The notes under the pieces are model-generated. The model worked only from the letters and a program-made list of their open reading frames with translations. It was not told where the DNA came from and did not search any database. Below are positions 47,369-56,513 of a DNA stretch of 64,000 bases, in pieces. The translations under genes were made by a program, and so were the position numbers. Source of the DNA: Planctomyces sp. (GTDB lineage Bacteria > Planctomycetota > Planctomycetia > Planctomycetales > Planctomycetaceae); assembly GCA_016795105.1 (NCBI GenBank), contig JAEUIH010000005.1, positions 9,220 through 73,219 on the forward strand, in the 5' to 3' direction. Each line of letters opens with the position of its first letter. Within the stretch, counting starts at the first letter, position 1.

Positions 47369-48419
47369 AGTGAACACCCTGGGCTGCAAGCCAGCGTTCG
47401 GCATCCAGCGCTGCCATACAGCCTGTTCCGGCAGCGGTAATTGCCTGTCGGAAATAGTCATCTGCAACGTCACCTGCAGCAAAGACACCTTCCACACTTG
47501 TGTAGGTGCGCTGTGGGGTCGTCCAGACGATATATCCTTTGTCGTTCGTCTTCAGCTGACCTTTCAGGAAGTCTGTATTTGGCGTATGACCAATTGCAGC
47601 AAAGTAGCCGGTTGCTGGCAGCTCCTCTGTCTTTGCGGTATCTACGGATCCACGAATTCGAACGCCGGTGACCCCCTTCTGATCATCACCAAGAACTTCA
47701 TCGATGACAGAGTTCCATTTCACCTGGATCTTTGGATTTGCGATGACTCGCTCTGCCATGATCCGGCTTGCCCGGAACGAGTCGCGTCGGTGGATGAGGT
47801 AAACGGTGGACGCAAACTTTGTCAGAAAAGTCGCTTCTTCCATTGCGCTGTCACCGCCGCCGACGACGACAACCGGCTGATTTCGAAATCGGGGAAGTGC
47901 ACCATCACAAACAGCACATGCAGAAACCCCGAAGTTCTTAAACTTCTCTTCAGAAGGCAGCCCAAGATAATTCGCGCGAGCGCCTGTAGCGATGATGATG
48001 GCATGCGTTTCCAGTTCATCGCCGCTAAGTGTTCGCAGGCGGAATGGTCGCCTGGAAAGGTCGAGATCGACAATGTCGTCAGTACGGATGCGAGCTCCAA
48101 AATTAATGGCCTGCTGACGCATCAGCTCCATCAGTTCCGGTCCGCTGACCCCGTGCTTCCCATGCGGTGCCATGTAGCGACGCTTTGAGTCATCGATCGA
48201 TGAATCCAGATATGCGGTCATATCGCCCGCTGGAAACCCCGGAAAGTTTTCGACTTCTGTTGTCAAAGCCAGTTGCCCCAGCGGAAGCGTTCCCTTGAGG
48301 CGATTTTCCTCATTAAAGGCGCCTTCGTAAACCAGCGGCTCCAGATTGGCTCGGCCCGTATAAATTGCGGCTGTCCAGCCAGCTGGCCCGGATCCAATAA
48401 TGGTGACTCGTTCCGCCAT
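47367..48419 (-). CDS. trxB: Thioredoxin-disulfide reductase with an N-terminal-half insertion
   Basis: FAD enzyme that transfers electrons from NADPH to thioredoxin. 350 residues from ATG 48419; upstream in-frame codons to 48476 lack similarity. FAD-binding [18 protein letters not shown] (7-24), [16 protein letters not shown], the redox pair CAVC (168-171), the NADPH loop [15 protein letters not shown], and C-terminal [31 protein letters not shown] in the usual order. Between FPGFPAG and [10 protein letters not shown] there is an extra segment of about 25 residues (66-91) containing [16 protein letters not shown] that bacterial TrxB normally lacks. All catalytic motifs are intact. Confidence 0.92.
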   Translation of the reverse strand: MAERVTIIGSGPAGWTAAIYTGRANLEPLVYEGAFNEENRLKGTLPLGQLALTTEVENFPGFPAGDMTAYLDSSIDDSKRRYMAPHGKHGVSGPELMELMRQQAINFGARIRTDDIVDLDLSRRPFRLRTLSGDELETHAIIIATGARANYLGLPSEEKFKNFGVSACAVCDGALPRFRNQPVVVVGGGDSAMEEATFLTKFASTVYLIHRRDSFRASRIMAERVIANPKIQVKWNSVIDEVLGDDQKGVTGVRIRGSVDTAKTEELPATGYFAAIGHTPNTDFLKGQLKTNDKGYIVWTTPQRTYTSVEGVFAAGDVADDYFRQAITAAGTGCMAALDAERWLAAQGVH

Positions 48420-48582
48420 GAATGCTTGTTCCTGCTGTAATTTTGAGAAACCTGTGTCTGTAGAACTGACTTCCAACGGGGAAAGTTAACGCACTGCCTC
48501 GGCTGCGACAACCGACCTTCGATCGTCGATTCGCGTTCTTCTCAGTCTCAGGTGTTCTGAATCGGCATTCGCAAAAGTGATT

Positions 48583-51270
48583 TCATTGCTTCGAACGGCA
48601 ACGCGTCAGGATTTCTTCAAGCTGGCGACTCAAGTCCGGCCGCACTTCTGCGCTCAGTGTGCCGATTTTGAAGCTCTCGAGGCAAATCTCGCAAACAGAG
48701 GCCGCTTCGCTGAAACGACCGTTTCTTTCGAGGCAATTGACAACCGCAAGCAGCACATCCAGGTTGCGGCGACTGTCCGGCGGACTCCTGCGTATCATCT
48801 CCTGAACCAATCCCATCAGCGTGGTTCCATCGAGCGGTGAACCGGCACCACTTTCAATTACCATCTGTAAGGCATAGATCTGCAGCAGCATTATGGAACG
48901 CTCTGAGATCGGTGCCGCGATGCCGGAATATACCCCGGCGAATTCCCGAATGCCTTCCGATTCACCTGCGATCGCCATCTGAAGCGCGAGATTGCGTACG
49001 GTTTCCATCGTCACGATGTGAGGCCTTCCCGCAATGTCGATGATCTTCGGAATCACCTCGCGATAAACTCGAATGGCGTCTTTCGGCTGATGCAGCTGTT
49101 CATAGCATTCGGCAATCTGCAGATCGACTTCGAGGGCCACCATTGCGTGCACTCCGGACGGTATCATCTCCCTGATTCTGAGACATTCAGGCAGTGCCTG
49201 CTCAGCACGCCCCGTCGAATACCAGATTCTGTTTCGCAGCATCCTGATACGAAACAACGTCAGCTGATCAACCGGACTGGATGCTTCAACATTACTCGTC
49301 AATGCGACAAGCTCAGACTCGGCTTCCTCGAAATCCTCCCGGTTCAGTCGGTGCTCCGCCAGTTTGAGCCTCGCATAGTTTCGGTCGGCTTCCGGAAACT
49401 CGGCCGCATGAGCAATCTCCGTGAGAAGCTCTAGAGCACGATCGGATTCGGAATTGGGAAGCTGCGTGGCGAGGTCACGTTTGATGTCAAGAATCTGCCG
49501 ATCGCCAGGCGACAGATGTGCTTCCGCATAGACGAGACAGTGGTTCAGAAGAGGGATCGACTTGTCAGAACGGCCGGCCCCCATGAGGGATCGGGCAAAC
49601 GCCAGCCGCAGCCGAAACGCATGAGCCTCACTCAGTCCCTCCCAGAACTCCGACTGGTCCGTCATACCAACAATCATCTCCGCAACCGTCAGCTGACGCT
49701 TGTGGATCCGAGGATCAGCGCTGTAGATCATCCTGACCATATTGTCAGCAAATCGAAGGTTCTCCTCTGCAACCTTTTCGGCCTTTGTTCGCTCGTCTTC
49801 GGCCTTCTGTTTTTCCGTTTTCGCCAATTCCAATGCCGCTTCGGCCTGCCCACGAGCAGCTTCCGCTTTTGAACGAGCACGACTGGCGGATTCGGCCTCG
49901 CTGTCGGACTGACGTCGATAATGCGATGCAACCATCGCGATCGCAGTGGTGGAACAGACTCCAAGAATCAGCAGAACGACCGAAGTCGTGATGGCAATTG
50001 CCAGTCGACGATTCCGTCGGGCCCATCGTCGAAATCGTTCCACTGACCCAATCGGTCTTGCGACGACCGGGAGCCCGTCAAGGCACCGCTGAAGGTCGTC
50101 TGCGAGTGCGTTGCCATCGGAATAACGCTGCGCCACGTCCTTCTCAAGACACTTTAAACAAATCGTCTCCAGATCGATCGGAATTCCGGATCGCAAATCG
50201 CGAAGTCGAGCCGGCGTGTCGTTAAAGATCTGATTCAGAATCTCGGCCGCATGACTCCCGGTAAAAGGTGTTCTGCCCGTCAACAACTCATACATCGTTG
50301 CTCCCAGGGCATACACGTCCGTCGCTGGCCCGATCATTCGCTTTTCTGAACGCCCCTGTTCGGGAGACATATACAGAAACGTGCCTTCGATTGAGGTAGT
50401 CGATGAAGCTGTCGGATCGTGAATCCGCGCCAGACCAAAGTCCGTCACCTTGATATCTGCACTTCCCAGCCACTTTAGTACCGATGAACCAGGTGACTCC
50501 TCGGCCGGTGATACTGGTTCGCCTGCGATGAGCAGATTTCCCGGATTGAGATCGCAGTGCACAATGCCGTGAGCATGTGCAGCGCCGGCTGCTCTCGCGG
50601 TTCGAATCATAACGGCAGTTGCAGTCTCCCAGTCAAGCACGCGTCCTCGAACAAGTGACCGCAGAGAGCCGCCGCTGGCATACTCGAACGCCATCCAGAA
50701 CTGATCACCAACTTTGCCAACTGCATAAACCTGAACAATTCCCGGGTGAGCAACACTCGCCAGGACTCGCGCTTCACGCTCCAGCTTTTCCTGCACGTCT
50801 GCCGCAGATGAATCGAGGTACTTCAAAGCCGCCATTCGCTGAAGTCGAGTATCCCTTGCCAGAAACACGACCCCCGAACCCCCACGTCCAAGTAATGAGA
50901 TAATCTCATAACCATCCGGTGCCGCAGGAAAGTGAGTCGTCTCGGTCACAGATGCTCCTGAAGCTGGCTGAGTCCGCGCCTGTCCGGGTGGCGTTGTATC
51001 CAGCATCCCTTTGAGCGATGTATGCACTTCCCACTGGATTTGCAGATCACCCGACAGTTCAGGAAATCGGCACTGATACTCCGACAGGATGACGTCCTGA
51101 CCTCGCTGTTCACGAAGCAGTACTTCTGCGTAAACAACATCCAGTCGCTCTTCGTCCGTCCAGATTCGTTCCGAATGCTCGAGGATAAAATCTTCAGCCG
51201 GTGTCTGCTGGCCTCGAAGCCAGCGAAACTGAAACTCCTCAAGCAGCGAATCAAACCTGGCTGCATTCAT
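48583..51270 (-). CDS. Membrane Ser/Thr protein kinase with altered catalytic loop and TPR-like domain
   Basis: 895 residues. The kinase domain (121 to about 390) has the Gly loop GRGGSGVV (128-135), beta-3 Lys150, DFG at 277-279 and MSPEQG. The catalytic loop is HCDLNPGN (238-245) instead of HRDLKPxN: the Asp240 base is kept, but Arg is Cys and the usual catalytic-loop Lys is Asn. Next come a basic stretch, one membrane helix (about 434-456), a coiled coil rich in KAEAARGQAEAALELAK, then TPR-like helices (about 530-880). The N-terminal 110 residues resemble the acidic region typical of planctomycete kinases. Its ATG overlaps the sigma factor stop by 4 bases. Likely a cytoplasmic kinase with an exported sensor part. 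Confidence 0.9.
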   Translation of the reverse strand: MNAARFDSLLEEFQFRWLRGQQTPAEDFILEHSERIWTDEERLDVVYAEVLLREQRGQDVILSEYQCRFPELSGDLQIQWEVHTSLKGMLDTTPPGQARTQPASGASVTETTHFPAAPDGYEIISLLGRGGSGVVFLARDTRLQRMAALKYLDSSAADVQEKLEREARVLASVAHPGIVQVYAVGKVGDQFWMAFEYASGGSLRSLVRGRVLDWETATAVMIRTARAAGAAHAHGIVHCDLNPGNLLIAGEPVSPAEESPGSSVLKWLGSADIKVTDFGLARIHDPTASSTTSIEGTFLYMSPEQGRSEKRMIGPATDVYALGATMYELLTGRTPFTGSHAAEILNQIFNDTPARLRDLRSGIPIDLETICLKCLEKDVAQRYSDGNALADDLQRCLDGLPVVARPIGSVERFRRWARRNRRLAIAITTSVVLLILGVCSTTAIAMVASHYRRQSDSEAESASRARSKAEAARGQAEAALELAKTEKQKAEDERTKAEKVAEENLRFADNMVRMIYSADPRIHKRQLTVAEMIVGMTDQSEFWEGLSEAHAFRLRLAFARSLMGAGRSDKSIPLLNHCLVYAEAHLSPGDRQILDIKRDLATQLPNSESDRALELLTEIAHAAEFPEADRNYARLKLAEHRLNREDFEEAESELVALTSNVEASSPVDQLTLFRIRMLRNRIWYSTGRAEQALPECLRIREMIPSGVHAMVALEVDLQIAECYEQLHQPKDAIRVYREVIPKIIDIAGRPHIVTMETVRNLALQMAIAGESEGIREFAGVYSGIAAPISERSIMLLQIYALQMVIESGAGSPLDGTTLMGLVQEMIRRSPPDSRRNLDVLLAVVNCLERNGRFSEAASVCEICLESFKIGTLSAEVRPDLSRQLEEILTRCRSKQ

Positions 51271-51863
51271 TGAGTGTCTGCTCCCAGCCCAAATTCCTTC
51301 GTAAGTCGGTCTACCGTTCTTTCATGGCGTTTGCGGGCAGCGTCCGCAGAGATCCCCAACAGAGCCGCTATGTCCGGCCATTCGCTTCCATCACGCCGTA
51401 AGTCAACGATCCGACGCTCTTCTTCAGTCATACTGGACTGCACCAGACGTTCGATTTCCAGGTCCGCCACTCTGTCGTCAGGCATTCTTTCCGGGATCTG
51501 ATGGCGTTCTGCGACTTCGTCATTCAGGTCTCCGGTCGTTACATGCCCCCCACGTTTGACAGCCGACAGGCTTCTCACATGGTCGGTCACTTTTGCAGCC
51601 GTCATCCCCAACAACAGTGAAACCAGTTCACCAGGCGTTCGCAATTCCAGGTTTCCAGCTCGAACCCGAACAAAGAAACTACGCATGACTGACTGACGAA
51701 TGTCCTCGGAATCCATCAGCCGCTGCATTCGAGCATGCATAAACTTCATCCTCGCGGCTCGGCGGACAGCAGAATCATATCGAGCAAACAACTCGGCTTC
51801 TGCGGATTCGTCGCCACGACGGATTCGAGCAATGATGTCTTCAAAAGTGGAATCAGGCTGCAT
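51267..51863 (-). CDS. ECF-type RNA polymerase sigma factor
   Basis: 198 residues from ATG 51863, with GGAG 7 bases upstream; an in-frame extension to 51905 would be translated from a repeat hairpin and is rejected. Region 2 (about 15-90; ARYDSAVRRAARMKF, DSEDIRQSVMRSFF) and region 4 (about 135-190; MTEEERRIVDLRRDGSEWPDIAALLGIS with helix-turn-helix SADAARKRHERTVDRL) are present; no region 1 or 3. The planctomycete ECF group paired with Ser/Thr kinases fits. The 4-base overlap with the kinase gene suggests the kinase controls this factor, perhaps by phosphorylation. Target promoters are unknown. Confidence 0.9.
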   Translation of the reverse strand: MQPDSTFEDIIARIRRGDESAEAELFARYDSAVRRAARMKFMHARMQRLMDSEDIRQSVMRSFFVRVRAGNLELRTPGELVSLLLGMTAAKVTDHVRSLSAVKRGGHVTTGDLNDEVAERHQIPERMPDDRVADLEIERLVQSSMTEEERRIVDLRRDGSEWPDIAALLGISADAARKRHERTVDRLTKEFGLGADTQ

Positions 51864-51878
51864 GATCGTTCTCCAATA

Positions 51879-51900
51879 GCTCAGGCAGGAATGCCCGAGC
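51879..51900. repeat. GGCAGGAATGCCC hairpin repeat upstream of the sigma factor
   Basis: GCTCAGGCAGGAATGCCCGAGC folds into an 8-bp stem with one mismatch. It is the same text family as the hairpins at 62736-62882 and 63941-63962. It sits 16 bases upstream of the sigma factor start, in the 84-bp gap after dapL. Confidence 0.65.
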
Positions 51901-51947
51901 GACATTTCGCTTTCCTCCGGAGTAACGCCTGATTAATGCATTGCGAA

Positions 51948-53183
51948 CTAGCTTTTCACAACCTGTTTGAATCTTACCAGAGCTTCTTCCACGTTTGCTC
52001 GACTGTTGAATGCACTCAGACGGAAGTATCCTTCTCCCGCGGCACCAAATCCGCTGCCAGGTGTACCCACAAGATTGGCCTTGCTCAGCAGCAGGTCAAA
52101 GAAATCCCAGCTTGACAGGTTGTTGGGAGTCTTCAACCAGACATACGGTGCATTCACGCCTCCAAAGACTCGAATGCCAAGTGCCTCAAGCCCTTCACGA
52201 AGCAGGCGTGCGTTGGTCATGTAGAAATCGATCAACGCCCGCATCTGCGCTTTGCCTTCGGGTGAGTACGCAGCTGCGGCACCCTTCTGAACAACATACG
52301 AAGCGCCATTGAACTTCGTTGACTGTCGACGGCTCCACAACTGATGAAGTGAAATCCGCTCACCGCCGGATGTCTTCGCGGTCAACTGTTTCGGCACAAC
52401 CGTCAGCGCACAGCGAACACCGGTAAAGCCAATACTCTTGCTGAAGCTGCGAAACTCGATTGCTACTTCGCGAGCCCCTTCTATCTCATAGATGCTGTGA
52501 GGAATGGAGGGATCTGAGATGAAGGCTTCGTACGCAGCATCGAAGAGAATTATGGAGTCGTTCTTACGAGCGTACTCGACCCATCGCTTCAGTGTTTCTT
52601 TGCTGGCAACCGTTCCTGTTGGGTTATTCGGATAACAAAGATAGATCAGGTCGACAGGCTCGCTGGGCAGGTCCGGCACAAACTGATTGCCTTCAGTCCC
52701 CGGCAGGTAGACAAGTCCGCCGTAACGGCCAAACTCGTCGACCGGCCCTGTATGCCCTGCCATCACGTTGGTATCGACGTAAACCGGGTAGACCGGATCG
52801 GCCACTGCGATCCGATTGCTATTTCCAAAGATGTCAAGAATATTCCCGGTGTCGCACTTCGAACCGTCTGAGATGAAAATCTCATCAGCCGAAACTTCAA
52901 CACCCCGCGAAGCAAAGTCATTCAGGGCAATCGCTTCTCGCAGGAACCCGTATCCCTGTTCCGGCCCGTAACCTTTGAATGATTCCCGTCTGGCCAGTTC
53001 ATCAACGGCTTCATGCATTGCGGCAACGATGGCCGGAGGAAGTGGTTCCGTCACGTCCCCGATTCCAAGGCGAATGATCTTTGCGGCGGGATTCGCCTGA
53101 GCAAACGCTGTGACGCGACGCCCAATCTCAGGAAACAGGTAACCAGCTTTGAGCTTCAGGAAATGTTCGTTGACTTGAGCCAT
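51948..53183 (-). CDS. dapL: LL-diaminopimelate aminotransferase
   Basis: Makes LL-diaminopimelate directly from tetrahydrodipicolinate and glutamate, bypassing succinylated or acetylated intermediates, for lysine and peptidoglycan. 411 residues, the family's exact size. Class I aminotransferase fold: [35 protein letters not shown] (184-190), Asp215, Tyr218 and the PLP Lys249 in [12 protein letters not shown]. DapL is characteristic of plants, chlamydiae and planctomycetes. Monocistronic or leading into the sigma factor gene 84 bases downstream. Its presence fits a diaminopimelate-type cell wall. Confidence 0.95.
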   Translation of the reverse strand: MAQVNEHFLKLKAGYLFPEIGRRVTAFAQANPAAKIIRLGIGDVTEPLPPAIVAAMHEAVDELARRESFKGYGPEQGYGFLREAIALNDFASRGVEVSADEIFISDGSKCDTGNILDIFGNSNRIAVADPVYPVYVDTNVMAGHTGPVDEFGRYGGLVYLPGTEGNQFVPDLPSEPVDLIYLCYPNNPTGTVASKETLKRWVEYARKNDSIILFDAAYEAFISDPSIPHSIYEIEGAREVAIEFRSFSKSIGFTGVRCALTVVPKQLTAKTSGGERISLHQLWSRRQSTKFNGASYVVQKGAAAAYSPEGKAQMRALIDFYMTNARLLREGLEALGIRVFGGVNAPYVWLKTPNNLSSWDFFDLLLSKANLVGTPGSGFGAAGEGYFRLSAFNSRANVEEALVRFKQVVKS

Positions 53184-53447
53184 GGACGTTATGGATTCCG
53201 CTTCAAAATTCGCTGTTTTTGTGTCATCAAATGCGTTTTGTGACGAGTTCGTCGCTTTTTTTCAACGCACACAGGAATCCAGGATCAGTCTCAAAATTGC
53301 GTAAGGGCTTTCCCGGAAACTGCGTCACAACGGCCAACGCATGCAAAAAGTGCTTTGGACCTCTAAGATCCGTTCAGAGTAAGATCCATGTCTAGAGCCT
53401 GCGGTTCAGTGTTTGAAAACTGGTTTCGCGTTTGGAGGTAGCAATCT
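53184..53447. other. Divergent spacer upstream of dapL and the cytochrome c peroxidase
   Basis: 264 bp with both promoters. GGAGG lies 9 bases before the peroxidase ATG. No RNA gene or operator palindrome is convincing. Confidence 0.4.
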
Positions 53448-54704
53448 ATGCTCGTTTGGCGTTCTGTCAGTAAGGTTGCGTTGGCCGGCATCACCGGTGC
53501 AATGCTGATCGCGGGAAGTCCTGCACAAACCGAGGCAGGTGAACCTGTTACGGTTGAGGCGGGAGCAGTCGCTCTCACAACGGGAATCCCAGGAAGTGGG
53601 CCTCTCACCCAGGATGAAATTACGAAATGGCTGAACGATCCAGCCGTCCATGAAGAAGTGAATCTGGAACTGCCGCTGGGACTCAGCCTTGGGCAGGCTC
53701 AGATGAAGGGCCTCAAAGAAAACCCACTCACGCGTGCAAAGATTGAACTCGGCCGACAACTCTACTTTGACACTCGCCTGTCTGCCGACAACACAGTCAG
53801 TTGTGCGTCGTGCCACCATCCGCAGGAAGGTTTTTCCCGCCACACTCCATTCGGTGTCGGTATCGCTAACCAGAAAGGCGGAAGGAATTCTCCCGTCAGC
53901 TATAACAGAATCCTGAGCGATGCTCAGTTCTGGGATGGTCGAGCAGACTCTTTGGAAGCTCAGGCCGTTGGGCCGATTCAAAACCCCATTGAAATGGGAA
54001 ACACTCATGAAGAGGCTGTAAAAACGCTCAAGAAGATTCCTGGCTACAAAATGCAGTTTGAAAAGATCTTCCCGGATTCCGGGGTCACGATCGACAACGT
54101 CGGGAAAGCAATCGCATCGTTCGAACGAGTCCTCGTCACCGGGCCTTCACAGTACGACTACAACGAAGCTTATGGTCGGTTTGCCAGACTTGAAGCGGAA
54201 GACCTGAAGGACCTCGAATCCGATGATCCGGAGATCTATCAGGAATACCTCTCTCTCAAGTCAATCGTTGAAAACAATCCGATGTCAGAGAGCGCTCAGC
54301 GAGGGCAGGAATTGTTCTTCGGTAAGCGGGTTGGCTGCAGTGCCTGCCATGTCGGTGCAAACCTTGCAGATGAGCAGTACCATAATCTTGGCATTGGAAT
54401 GGATGCAAAAGAACCCGACCTCGGTCGCTATGTTGTGACGAAGGAAGAAAAAGATAAGGGTGCGTTCAAGACTCCGACAATTCGAAACGTCGCTCTGTCT
54501 GCTCCATACATGCACGACGGCAGTCTTGCTACTCTTGAAGAAGTTGTCGAACACTACAACAAAGGCGGCACTCCGAACAAATGGCTCAGCAACAAGATTC
54601 CGGCCCTGAAGCTGACTCCGCAAGAGAAGATTGATCTCGTCGAATTCATGCGAGCCTGCACAGGAGAATTTCCAACCGTTCAGTCAGGCCGATTGCCCGA
54701 GTAA
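53448..54704 (+). CDS. Periplasmic di-haem cytochrome c peroxidase (MauG/CcpA family)
   Basis: Reduces hydrogen peroxide (or, in MauG relatives, modifies a substrate by high-valent iron) in the periplasm. 418 residues with a signal peptide (about 1-30). Haem motifs CASCH at 119-123 and CSACH at 297-301; the family blocks ELGRQLYFDTRLS, SPVSYN, FWDGRADSLE.QA.GP, KTPTIRNVALSAPYMHDGS (Met355) and LVEFMRACTGE are all present. GGAGGTAGCAATCT precedes the ATG, a strong ribosome site. A bidirectional terminator follows. Single-gene transcript, probably oxidative-stress related; no regulator is visible. Confidence 0.92.
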   Translation: MLVWRSVSKVALAGITGAMLIAGSPAQTEAGEPVTVEAGAVALTTGIPGSGPLTQDEITKWLNDPAVHEEVNLELPLGLSLGQAQMKGLKENPLTRAKIELGRQLYFDTRLSADNTVSCASCHHPQEGFSRHTPFGVGIANQKGGRNSPVSYNRILSDAQFWDGRADSLEAQAVGPIQNPIEMGNTHEEAVKTLKKIPGYKMQFEKIFPDSGVTIDNVGKAIASFERVLVTGPSQYDYNEAYGRFARLEAEDLKDLESDDPEIYQEYLSLKSIVENNPMSESAQRGQELFFGKRVGCSACHVGANLADEQYHNLGIGMDAKEPDLGRYVVTKEEKDKGAFKTPTIRNVALSAPYMHDGSLATLEEVVEHYNKGGTPNKWLSNKIPALKLTPQEKIDLVEFMRACTGEFPTVQSGRLPE

Positions 54705-54813
54705 TCGAGCAACCGAGTAACAGAGTAACCGCTGACTGACAGATGTCCTGATTTGCAATGCCAGCATGATCTCTCAGTAAACTCCGAAATCGCGGTGAGC
54801 CAAAGCAAAAATA

Positions 54814-54846
54814 AACGGGCCAGCCTCTAAAGGCTGGCCCGTTTTT
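54814..54846. terminator. Bidirectional intrinsic terminator
   Basis: AACGGGCCAGCC and GGCTGGCCCGTT pair perfectly over 12 bp with loop TCTAAA, followed by TTT on the plus strand, and preceded by CAAAAATA which gives a T-run on the minus strand. It separates the convergent cytochrome c peroxidase and PhoD genes. Confidence 0.88.
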
Positions 54847-54890
54847 CATTCGGCAGGTCTGATAGCATTTATCGAGTCTGAAACATCTGC

Positions 54891-56465
54891 TTAGACTGAC
54901 GTTGCACCCGCTTTGCCGGATTCAACAACGAATGAACCTTTTGTCACAATTGGTGCACCCGGTTCCGTGACGTTTTCCACAATTCGATAGTGGGACTTCC
55001 ACTCCGCGGGAGTCACTTCACAGGTAACATAACCACGCTGCTGATTGTGAAACTTCACGAACGGGTTTTCTGAGTAGAGTTCGCTCAGATTTTTCGGTTC
55101 TGCGTTCCCATTTCCACCGGAAGACAAAGAAGTGCAGACGAATTCTGTGGCAACCACCGGATCTTCCGCCCGGTCGAAGTCCACCATCAGATTGTTCACC
55201 CAGTTTGAGTGAATATCGCCTGTCAGAACGATTGGATTTGAGATTCTTCGTTCCGCGATGAAATTCAGGAGTCTCTTCCGTGCAACATCGTAACCAGGCC
55301 ACTGATCCATGCTGAACTTCGCCTCGTCTCCGGCAGCTCTGTCGACTCGAGCCATCATGATCTGCTGGCCCAGGATGTTCCAGACGGCGGCAGAGCCGAT
55401 CAATCTCGACATCAGCCAGTGTTCCTGACGATCTCCAAGCATCGTCGCCTTCGGATTCAGGGCTTCAGGCGACAGAGGTTTGAGCCCGTCGCCGTTGGGC
55501 TGATCCGTACGATACTGTCGAGTATCAAGCATGTCGAAGCTGGCCAGCCTGCCGAAGTTGATCTGACGATACAATTTCATGTGCGGTCCTGTTGGCAGGC
55601 TTGTTCGTCGCAGCGGCATGCTCTCATAGTAGGCCTGGTATGAATTGGCTCGTCGCAGCAGGAACTGCACAGGATCTGCGTCCTTCTGCTCAGAGATCTC
55701 CCCGGCACAGTTATTGTCGAATTCATGATCGTCCCAAACCACAAGCCATGGGCAATGAGCGTGCGCAGCCTGCAGTAAACGGTCCGTTTTATATTGAGCA
55801 AATCGAGCTCTGTACTGATCCAGACTCTCGATCTCTGTTCCGTGATGGAGACGCACTCGATCAGGCTTGCCTTCATATTCGTAAATATAGTCGCCAAGGT
55901 GCAGAATCAGATCGTGATTCTCGGCAATCATATGCTCATATGCGGTGTACAATCCCTGCTCATAGTGCTGGCAGGATGTCATTGCAAATCGAAGATGTTC
56001 GGGCAATGTCCCGGCTGCCGGCATCGTGCGAGTTCTGCCCACCGGACTGACGGCATCACCCGCATGAAAGCGATACCAGTACCACGTGTTCGGCTTCAGC
56101 CCATCAACTTCGATGTGCACAGAAAATCCCAATGCAGGAGTTGCCACCTGTTTCCCCTGACGAACGATTTGAGTCATCGAGTCATTCGTGGAGATCTCAT
56201 AGCGCACTTCAACAGGTACCGGTGGCATTCCTCCCAGATCTTCCAGAGGTTGTGGTGCCAGTCGTGTCCATAAGACAACGCCCGCTGGCGAAGGATCACC
56301 CGACGCAACCCCCAGTTGAAATGGGTCCGCTGAAAAACGGACAGGACTGGTTACAGATTCTGCCGCTGCGTCCTGAAGCAATGGCAACAGCAGCATAGGG
56401 CCGCCGGCAAGCACAAAATTTCGACGACTGTGCGCATATTCTCTGAGGTCTGATAATCGCGACAT
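54891..56465 (-). CDS. phoD: PhoD-family alkaline phosphatase / phosphodiesterase
   Basis: Metal-dependent extracytoplasmic phosphatase. 524 residues with a Tat signal (HSRRNFVLAGGPMLLLPLL at 12-30). The N-terminal beta-sandwich is marked by FQLGVASGDPSPAGVVLWTRLAP; the catalytic domain by LHLGDYIYEYEG, VVWDDHEFDNN and IVLTGDIHSNWVNNL, which supply the Fe/Ca ligands of PhoD. Length and order are typical. Divergent from the second phosphatase gene (gap 48 bases), so the two may be co-regulated, for example by phosphate, although no Pho-box could be confirmed. Confidence 0.93.
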   Translation of the reverse strand: MSRLSDLREYAHSRRNFVLAGGPMLLLPLLQDAAAESVTSPVRFSADPFQLGVASGDPSPAGVVLWTRLAPQPLEDLGGMPPVPVEVRYEISTNDSMTQIVRQGKQVATPALGFSVHIEVDGLKPNTWYWYRFHAGDAVSPVGRTRTMPAAGTLPEHLRFAMTSCQHYEQGLYTAYEHMIAENHDLILHLGDYIYEYEGKPDRVRLHHGTEIESLDQYRARFAQYKTDRLLQAAHAHCPWLVVWDDHEFDNNCAGEISEQKDADPVQFLLRRANSYQAYYESMPLRRTSLPTGPHMKLYRQINFGRLASFDMLDTRQYRTDQPNGDGLKPLSPEALNPKATMLGDRQEHWLMSRLIGSAAVWNILGQQIMMARVDRAAGDEAKFSMDQWPGYDVARKRLLNFIAERRISNPIVLTGDIHSNWVNNLMVDFDRAEDPVVATEFVCTSLSSGGNGNAEPKNLSELYSENPFVKFHNQQRGYVTCEVTPAEWKSHYRIVENVTEPGAPIVTKGSFVVESGKAGATSV

Positions 56466-56513
56466 TCTTACGCTTTCTATGAATCAATTGAGTTTTCGCG
56501 TACGATCTTTCGG

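Noticed and set aside
47370-48188. 272-codon ORF on the plus strand
   Set aside because: Shadow of trxB on the opposite strand; Cys-rich text without a domain.
51864-51905. N-terminal extension of the sigma factor
   Set aside because: The 14 extra residues are encoded by the intergenic GGCAGGAATGCCC hairpin; the ATG at 51863 has a good Shine-Dalgarno.
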